Positions 6,567 through 11,152 of a DNA stretch of 11,152 nt are shown one piece after another. A program made the translations under genes and the position numbers. Source of the DNA: an uncultured Desulfobacterales bacterium (GTDB taxonomy: Bacteria; Desulfobacterota; Desulfobacteria; Desulfobacterales; JAFDCJ01); contig CALZJV010000293.1 of NCBI GenBank assembly GCA_945787595.1, forward strand, positions 1 through 11,152, read 5' to 3'. The first letter of the stretch is position 1, and every line of letters starts with the position of its first letter. The notes beneath the pieces were generated by a model, which worked only from the letters and a program-made list of their open reading frames with translations, was not told the DNA's origin and did no database searches.

Positions 6567-6578
6567 AGGATAGTAAGC

Positions 6579-6604
6579 GGGTAGCCCGGCCTGGCAGGCT
6601 GCCC
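6579..6604 (-). promoter_or_regulatory. GC-rich leader hairpin upstream of OppB
   Basis: GGGTAGCC (6579-6586) pairs with GGCTGCCC (6597-6604) over 8 positions with one wobble and a 10-base loop. It lies 13 bases upstream of the OppB start codon in the transcribed strand, where it could influence translation or be a repeat relic. There is no U run, so it is not a standard terminator. Confidence 0.3.
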
Positions 6605-6662
6605 GTTCGTTTTAATACTATTAATATTAAAACCAGGTCATCTTTATTTCCTGGATTTTGCA

Positions 6663-6759
6663 CGAGTCGGAGGCTTTCATAGGCAAGGCGTCTAAGGGTG
6701 AAGTCGTAGTTTTTTACTTCGAACCCTTAGCAACGCAGCATATGAATGCCTCCGGCTCG
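6663..6759. repeat. About 97-bp imperfect palindrome
   Basis: The outer arms 6663-6681 and 6741-6759 pair at 17 of 19 positions plus one G-T. Inside, GCGT pairs with ACGC (6688-6691 with 6733-6736), CTAAGGGT with ACCCTTAG (6692-6699 with 6723-6730), and GAAGT with ACTTC (6700-6704 with 6716-6720), leaving an 11-base T-rich loop. Only small bulges interrupt the stem. A related partial sequence, AAGGCGCAGTCTAGGTAAAAG-like, occurs near 2673-2693. It could be a miniature inverted-repeat element or a structured transcript. Confidence 0.75.
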
Positions 6760-6802
6760 CCCGACCTGTTGGGTCGTAGCTCGAAGAGCGAAGCCCAAAG
6801 GG

Positions 6803-6922
6803 TGAAAATTAATGAGATAAAATCGACCGTCATCCTTTTTACCTGTTAAGTATTTTTCTTTACTTCTCAAATTACCACAATCTGTTGTTATTAAATATTA
6901 TTCAACTTCTCATTAATTTTCA
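6803..6922. repeat. 15-bp perfect inverted repeat flanking a 90-base AT-rich segment
   Basis: TGAAAATTAATGAGA at 6803-6817 is the exact reverse complement of 6908-6922. It follows directly on the palindrome at 6663-6759 and a short structured tail, so the two may belong to one element of about 260 bases. Confidence 0.7.
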
Positions 6923-7502
6923 TGCAAGATTCAGGTAACAAATCGATGTCACAGGTTCCAAAGCAACATCAAAGTGAAAAATACACAGACGTTCTATCAG
7001 CTTCTCAATTTTCAAACTGCTGATATGATACCCGCACTTTTTTAATAGCCCCAGTTATTTGAGATTTGCTTATGTAATCCATCAAAATGTCTAATTGGTT
7101 ATTAATCTACAATTCAGTCGAAGCTTGGATTTCGTATGGCTAATATACAATCTCGGAAAGTCACTTGGACGGTGGAATTTTGCATCTGAGATATGAAAAC
7201 GATATCCCAATGATCAATAGATACAGCAGGGCAATAGTACGTTGGAGTAACATGCAATTTTAGGTCTTAAAAATATTTTGGTTTGCCAGATGATATATGC
7301 AGTAACCGGAACCAATCCAACCACAATCTTGTGGCGTCAAAAATACGCTATCTCATTTATCTTAATGGAATTACCGAAAACGTGCATATCATCAATTTTT
7401 CAAGTTGGACTCACAATAATAGCCTGGTGCCACCCAGCCGTTAAGCCTTGGCCCATATTTTTGTGAATACATTATGTTGATGACAAAAAATGGATGGAAT
7501 TA

Positions 7503-7545
7503 GAATGAAGGGGACCCGATAAAGGGTGCCCCCTCGTGGTCATTC
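7503..7545 (-). terminator. Probable transcription terminator after the alkyl sulfatase gene
   Basis: GAATGA (7503-7508) pairs with TCATTC (7540-7545), AGGGG with CCCCT (7509-7513 with 7530-7534), and CCC with GGG (7515-7517 with 7524-7526), leaving a 6-base loop. It begins 14 bases after the sulfatase stop codon. In the transcript the T run comes only after about 14 further bases, so intrinsic termination may be imperfect. Confidence 0.5.
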
Positions 7546-7559
7546 TTCGCGCCGATGCA

Positions 7560-9659
7560 TCAGCCCCCGGAAGTATCTGCGGGCTGCTCCTGCTCGAACG
7601 TTTTCTGCTCCGGTATTAGGTCCTTGGCCCCCGTTCCGGGCATGATCTCAAAGCCCAGATCAAAGTGCACCAGAATGGTTTTGAGTTGCTCATAAACTTG
7701 CTGGTTGCCCTGGACCTTGGCCTTGCCGGCGGAGATCTGCTCATCGAAGCTGACCGCACCCATCATCGTCTTTTCCAGATCTTCTCGATCGATGGTGATG
7801 GTCAAGTCGGCATCGTCCGCCTGGAAGCCCTCAATGTTGGTCAGGGTGGCGTTGCTCAGCTCCACCACGAACTTTTCGTTGTTATCCGGCGTGACCAGGT
7901 TGATCTTAAACTGCTTGCCTTCGGCCTTTTTGCTGTCCAGGCGAATGCCCAGGAAGTCCAACCAGAGTTCGGTGGTCATGGCGCGTATCATATCCGGTCC
8001 TCCGGTCTTTGGTGAGGCACCCTCAGGAATCCCGGCTCGGAGCTCGAGGGCGGCCGCCAAAAAGCTGTTGCGCACGCTAGGACTCTCCTGCTGGTAACCG
8101 ATCTGCTCGAACACATCGGCAAAAAGGTCTTTGGCCTCCTGATTTTGTGGCTCGGCATACACCAATTTGTTTAAAATTTCCTGGGCATAGCGGTATTTCC
8201 CCTGGTCGTAGAGTTCCCGGCCCTTGGCGATGATCTTGCTCGCGCCCCCCATCATTTCCACGTAAAGCGGGGCCGAGTCTTCCGGCGACAGCGGGATCAG
8301 GGTGGTCGGGTTGCCGTCCCAGTATCCCAGGTAGCGGTTGATCACCGCGCGACTGTTATGTTCCACCGAGCCGTGGTAGCTGCGCGCCGCCCACTGCTGC
8401 TGAAGGCTCTTTGGCACCTCATAAACATTATGCACCTGGTTTATCGTCATACCCTGATTCGCCAGGTGCAGCACGCCGTTGTTTAGATGCGCATAGGTGT
8501 CCCGCTGGGCTCGCATAACTTCCTGGATGCGGTCGTTGCCCCAGCGCGGCCAACTGTGAGAGGCAAACATGACCTCGGCCTGCTGACCGTATCTGTAAAG
8601 CGCCACGTTGATCTGCTTGGACCATTCCAGGGCATCGCGCACCAGCGCGCCCCGGAGGGTGTAAATGTTGTGGATTGTCGCCACGATGTTCTCGGCCGCC
8701 CAGAAAGCCTTGAAATCGGGAAACCAGGTGTTCATCTCCGCCGGCGCCTCGGTGCCGGGTGTGTTCTGGAACTCCATGCGGACGCCGTCGACAGTGAACG
8801 TCTCGAAATCCTTTTCGATGATGACGTTCGGTGGAATGAGGCCTAGGTTTCCCGCAGCCGTGTTTTTACCGATCGACTGGTCGACATGTCCAAAGGGACT
8901 GCGCGGCAGCAATACGCCGTATTGGAAAAACAATCGGCGGCTCATCGCATTGCCGGCATAGACGTTCTCCGATACCGCATGGTCCATAAAGCCAACCGGA
9001 GCGATGATCTTGACCTTACCACTTCTAACGTCGGCTTCGTCCACCACCCCTCGTACACCGCCGAAGTGATCGGCATGGGAGTGGGAGTAGACCACCGCCA
9101 CCACCGGGCGCTCACCGAGTTTCTCGTTGATGAAGTCGAGCGCCGCTTTGGCGGTCTCTTTCGCGGTCAGCGGATCGAAGACGATCCAGCCGGTTTTACC
9201 TTTGATAAAGCTGATGTTGGCCAGATCGAATCCACGCACCTGGTAGATCCCGGGGATCACCTCATACAGTCCATAGTTCATGTTCAGGATGGCCTGCCGC
9301 TGCAGCGATGGATGGATACTGTCAAAATCCTTGCCCTGCAGCAGCCACTCGTAACTGCCCATATCCCAGGCGACATGACCTGCTTCGGCCTTGATCTGTT
9401 TGTAATCGGGGGCTGCAATAAACCCCTTTTTTTGTTCCTCGAAATCCCGCTTGTCGTCCAAAGGCAGGGATTTCCGCCACTTATTCTGCAATTCTACGGT
9501 AAATTTGGACGGCATCTTTCCCTTGGGGTGGAAATGCTTTCCTTCCATTGCGCCGGGGTCGGTCACGGCACCTCCACCACCTGCGGCAAAAGCCATACAG
9601 CCGAACCCGCTGAAAATCGCAATAGTCACTGTCACTGCGAGCATTTTTGTGATGTTCAT
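7560..9659 (-). CDS. Alkyl sulfatase, SdsA1-type metallo-beta-lactamase-fold hydrolase, exported
   Basis: A 699-residue zinc hydrolase that would split alkyl sulfate esters such as detergent-like sulfates into alcohol and sulfate. Residues 1-25 form a Sec signal peptide with an AFA cleavage site; the Cys at 21 does not fit a lipobox. The metallo-beta-lactamase core has HSHADH, giving metal ligands His 193, His 195, Asp 197 and His 198. Glu 304 (PGTEAPAE), Glu 323 (WAAEN) and His 368 (ASHSWPRWGN) complete the site as in SdsA1. An alpha-helical dimerisation domain follows (about 385-550), then an SCP2-like C-terminal domain (about 560-680), which in this family is thought to bind the alkyl chain. 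The start has a strong AGGAGGAA site (9670-9663). It is monocistronic, with about 894 bases before the next gene. Other ester substrates cannot be excluded. Confidence 0.9.
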   Translation of the reverse strand: MNITKMLAVTVTIAIFSGFGCMAFAAGGGGAVTDPGAMEGKHFHPKGKMPSKFTVELQNKWRKSLPLDDKRDFEEQKKGFIAAPDYKQIKAEAGHVAWDMGSYEWLLQGKDFDSIHPSLQRQAILNMNYGLYEVIPGIYQVRGFDLANISFIKGKTGWIVFDPLTAKETAKAALDFINEKLGERPVVAVVYSHSHADHFGGVRGVVDEADVRSGKVKIIAPVGFMDHAVSENVYAGNAMSRRLFFQYGVLLPRSPFGHVDQSIGKNTAAGNLGLIPPNVIIEKDFETFTVDGVRMEFQNTPGTEAPAEMNTWFPDFKAFWAAENIVATIHNIYTLRGALVRDALEWSKQINVALYRYGQQAEVMFASHSWPRWGNDRIQEVMRAQRDTYAHLNNGVLHLANQGMTINQVHNVYEVPKSLQQQWAARSYHGSVEHNSRAVINRYLGYWDGNPTTLIPLSPEDSAPLYVEMMGGASKIIAKGRELYDQGKYRYAQEILNKLVYAEPQNQEAKDLFADVFEQIGYQQESPSVRNSFLAAALELRAGIPEGASPKTGGPDMIRAMTTELWLDFLGIRLDSKKAEGKQFKINLVTPDNNEKFVVELSNATLTNIEGFQADDADLTITIDREDLEKTMMGAVSFDEQISAGKAKVQGNQQVYEQLKTILVHFDLGFEIMPGTGAKDLIPEQKTFEQEQPADTSGG

Positions 9660-9973
9660 TTCTTCCTCCTATTATTCTTTTGACGAATCCGAAAATTTTG
9701 TCATATATGGGTTTTGCGAAAAATATTTTCAGAACTTAAGGATTTTATATTATTTTTCAAGGATAGAAAGATCTTAATATTGAAAATCAGGGGAGGTGGC
9801 GTCTCTTTCTAACGTACTTGCTTTGGTGTTCGATTCCTCGGATTGTATGATGCGCGCACAAATTTTAATTTTTTTTTGAGGAACGAAATTGTAGGTTAGC
9901 GTGCCTGATGGCGAAATCTGGAAGGGCTGAAAATTTATTAAATGTGCTGGCGGAATATGTAATTTTAGAATTT

Positions 9974-10019
9974 TGTAGATTTGGCTAAATATGCTGTGTA
10001 GATTTGGCTAAATATGCTG
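9974..10019. repeat. Exact 23-bp tandem duplication
   Basis: Bases 9974-9996 (starting TGTAGATTTGGC) are repeated without mismatch at 9997-10019. No coding frame is involved. It probably arose by slippage and is recent, given the perfect identity. Confidence 0.95.
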
Positions 10020-10042
10020 AAATTTCGCTAGTGGAAAATTTG

Positions 10043-10217
10043 GGATATCACAATAGAGAACCAAATATCAGCTGATTTCATGTATATTGAGAATAACCAG
10101 GCTCGGGCAAGGTTGTGATATCCAAAGAATCGGAACAAATTTTAGTGCAATATGGGACCCGGATTCCGCCATGATCCAAACTCGGCTAAAAATACATGTT
10201 TCAAATGGATATCACAA
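10043..10217. repeat. Three copies of GGATATCACAA in alternating orientation
   Basis: The 11-bp word occurs at 10043-10053, inverted at 10113-10123, and direct again at 10207-10217. Centre-to-centre distances are 70 and 94 bases. They could be binding sites for a regulator or remains of mobile-element ends; neither is shown. Confidence 0.6.
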
Positions 10218-10305
10218 GCGACTTTATAAGATGGTCTGTTAAAGTCCGATACGGATGTCCCGGCCCCAAAAATCAATCCTTAAATTAAAGTGCCGGTCGA
10301 CCCCG

Positions 10306-10324
10306 ATAATTTTCCGAAAATTAT
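10306..10324. repeat. 19-bp palindrome ATAATTTTC-C-GAAAATTAT
   Basis: Two perfect 9-bp arms surround a single central C. The arm-to-arm spacing suits a dimeric DNA-binding protein better than an RNA hairpin. There is no adjacent gene that it obviously controls, other than the transposase 310 bases away. Confidence 0.5.
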
Positions 10325-10597
10325 ATTTAGGATTATCTTGACTTGGTAGCCGGTTTTTATGATATCAGTAATTTTGCTACGGTGGTGATACCATCTACGT
10401 ATCTGGAATCTGGCGATTTTGCATGTATTTCAATATATCTGTATTGCGACACCAAACCGCGTATTTTAAATAATGAGTGAAGATCACTGCTGTCCGGTTA
10501 AAATTTATTGAGTGCCATTTAACTTATCGAAACATATTGATATATTGACAAAATTGAAAGGGATCGATTTGAATTTGCCCTAAATTTGGTTTTGTGG

Positions 10598-10625
10598 TCT
10601 TTTCGCAGTAAAAAATGCGAAAGGA
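10598..10625 (+). promoter_or_regulatory. Hairpin masking the transposase ribosome binding site
   Basis: Bases 10598-10607 pair with 10616-10625 over ten positions (seven Watson-Crick at the loop side, then one G-T, C-G and T-A), with loop GTAAAAAA. The 3' arm includes the first five bases of the AAGGAG ribosome site at 10621-10626. In a transcript that reads in from outside, this would hide the site. Insertion sequences such as IS10 and IS50 are known to block translation of read-through messages in this way; its role here is inferred. Confidence 0.5.
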
Positions 10626-10633
10626 GCTTCATC

Positions 10634-11152
10634 GTGAACCAAGGGCAAACCGTATTTTCTCAGATTATCGATTTTCTACCGCAGAAAAAATTTCGTCAAT
10701 GTGTCAATCGCTATAACGGTAATTACCGAGTACGTTCTTTTAAATGCTACAATCAGCTTTTATGCATGGCGTTTGCGCAACTGACTTACCGTGAAAGTTT
10801 GCGAGATATTGAGTGCTGTCTGCGAGCAATGCGTGAGAAGCTTTACCATATGGGAATAGGAGGTAAGGTTTCTCGCAGTACTCTAGCCGATGCCAACGAA
10901 GTTCGAGATTGGCGGATCTACAGCGATTTTGCTCAAATATTAATTCATGAGGCTCGCCAGCTTTATACCGAAGATGATTTCGGCCTTGAGTTGAAGGATA
11001 CCGTTTATGCTTTGGATTCATCGACGATTGATCTGTGCCTTTCACTTTTCCCCTGGGCTCGATTTCGCAAAACCAAGGCAGCCGTAAAATTACATACGCT
11101 ATTGGACTTGCGCGGCGATATCCCAACTTTCATTTGGATCACTGACGGTAAA
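10634..11152 (+). CDS. IS4-family transposase (DUF4372-type N-terminus), N-terminal 173 codons, cut by window edge
   Basis: An open frame of 173 codons runs to the window end from a GTG start at 10634, preceded by AAGGAG with a 7-base spacer. The N-terminus reads FSQIIDFLPQKKFRQCVNRY (8-27), then a block with QLLCMAFAQLTYRESLRDIE (41-60) and SRSTLADANEVRDWRIYSDF (80-99), the pattern of the small DNA-binding domain found before IS4-type DDE transposases. The catalytic core begins at YALDSSTIDLCLSLFPWA, where Asp 128 is the probable first catalytic acid; Asp 171 in ITDGK marks the approach to the second. Typical members have about 380 residues, so more than half is missing. It is the only plus-strand gene. 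Whether the copy is intact cannot be judged. Confidence 0.88.
   Translation, partial: MNQGQTVFSQIIDFLPQKKFRQCVNRYNGNYRVRSFKCYNQLLCMAFAQLTYRESLRDIECCLRAMREKLYHMGIGGKVSRSTLADANEVRDWRIYSDFAQILIHEARQLYTEDDFGLELKDTVYALDSSTIDLCLSLFPWARFRKTKAAVKLHTLLDLRGDIPTFIWITDGK
10634..11152 (+). mobile_element. Insertion sequence of the IS4 family, 5' portion
   Basis: The transposase gene with its masking hairpin marks an insertion sequence that extends beyond the window. The element begins somewhere upstream of 10598. The terminal inverted repeat and target duplication are not identifiable, because the right end is absent. Confidence 0.75.

Larger units (their letters stand above)
6567..7559. other. Gene-free region between the sulfatase and OppB
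   Basis: I see no credible gene in these 993 bases. Bases near OppB contain a GC-rich hairpin (6579-6604) and an AT-rich 8-bp stem (6610-6632). A large palindrome follows at 6663-6759, then a folded-looking stretch (6760-6805) and a 15-bp inverted repeat (6803-6922). From about 6930 to 7500 the DNA is AT-rich with no recognisable element apart from the hairpin after the sulfatase gene. The OppB promoter should lie near the right part of this region but is not identifiable. Confidence 0.65.
9660..10633. other. Gene-free AT-rich region between the sulfatase and the transposase
   Basis: No credible gene is seen in these 974 bases. The sulfatase promoter should lie within the first 200, but no clear -35/-10 pair stands out. 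The stretch contains a 23-bp tandem duplication (9974-10019), three copies of an 11-bp GGATATCACAA motif (10043-10217) and a 19-bp palindrome (10306-10324). The left end of the insertion sequence must lie somewhere in the right part, but I could not place its terminal repeat without the other end. Confidence 0.6.

Noticed and set aside
6658..6849. 63-codon plus-strand frame across the palindrome
   Set aside because: It spans both arms and the loop of the inverted repeat, has no ribosome binding site and resembles no family I know.
7278..7466. 62-codon plus-strand frame in the AT-rich gap
   Set aside because: No ribosome binding site, unusual composition and no domain; consistent with chance.
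7560..9659. Lipoprotein signal at Cys 21 of the alkyl sulfatase
   Set aside because: The preceding residues GFG do not match a lipobox, whereas an AFA site for ordinary signal peptidase follows.
9798..9850. tRNA-like segment with TTCGATTC resembling a T loop
   Set aside because: The neighbouring bases do not form a proper T stem, and no acceptor, D or anticodon arms can be assembled.
10740..11126. Minus-strand 128-codon frame under the transposase
   Set aside because: It is antisense to the clearly recognisable IS4 transposase, which has a good ribosome site and family motifs.

Overview
The window looks like chromosome from an anaerobic deltaproteobacterium-like organism (Desulfobacterota, perhaps Desulfobacterales). 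This rests on the style of the proteins, roughly half-GC genes separated by AT-rich spacers, and the abundance of short periodic intergenic repeats. It is an inference; no rRNA, tRNA or marker gene is present.

Layout. All complete genes lie on the minus strand, so transcription runs from high to low coordinates. At the right edge is the 5' part of an IS4-type transposase (plus strand, 10634 to the end), preceded by about 970 bases without a gene. Next is a secreted metallo-beta-lactamase-fold alkyl sulfatase of the SdsA1 type (7560-9659) with its own strong ribosome binding site and a downstream hairpin. After another roughly 990 bases of non-coding, inverted-repeat-rich DNA comes a peptide-type (Opp/Dpp) ABC importer: permease B (5622-6566), permease C (4601-5425), an M20 metallopeptidase/deacylase (3159-4391), ATPase D (1415-2425) and ATPase F (427-1422, overlapping D by 8 bases). 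The left edge holds the N-terminus of a ketopantoate-reductase-family dehydrogenase (1-148). No substrate-binding protein is encoded here.

How the genes work together. The two permeases and two ATPases make a complete inner-membrane import core. The M20 enzyme inside the cluster most plausibly hydrolyses the imported peptide, N-acyl amino acid or related amide in the cytoplasm. The alkyl sulfatase and the transposase look like unrelated neighbours.

The most unusual feature is in the spacers. Each gap of the importer cluster carries arrays of degenerate 7-bp repeats, from at least six heptamer families: ATTCGTC, CTGAAAC/CTGACAC, CCGAATT, AAATTCG, ATGCCCT and CCGYAAC, plus ATTGAAG. A looser 9-10 bp TTTAGGCA-type array is also present. 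Arrays begin at or within a few bases of the stop codons of B, C, M20 and F, and even supply the last codons and stop of F. Several arrays occur as opposed pairs able to form long stems. Further palindromes fill the two gene-free stretches around the sulfatase.
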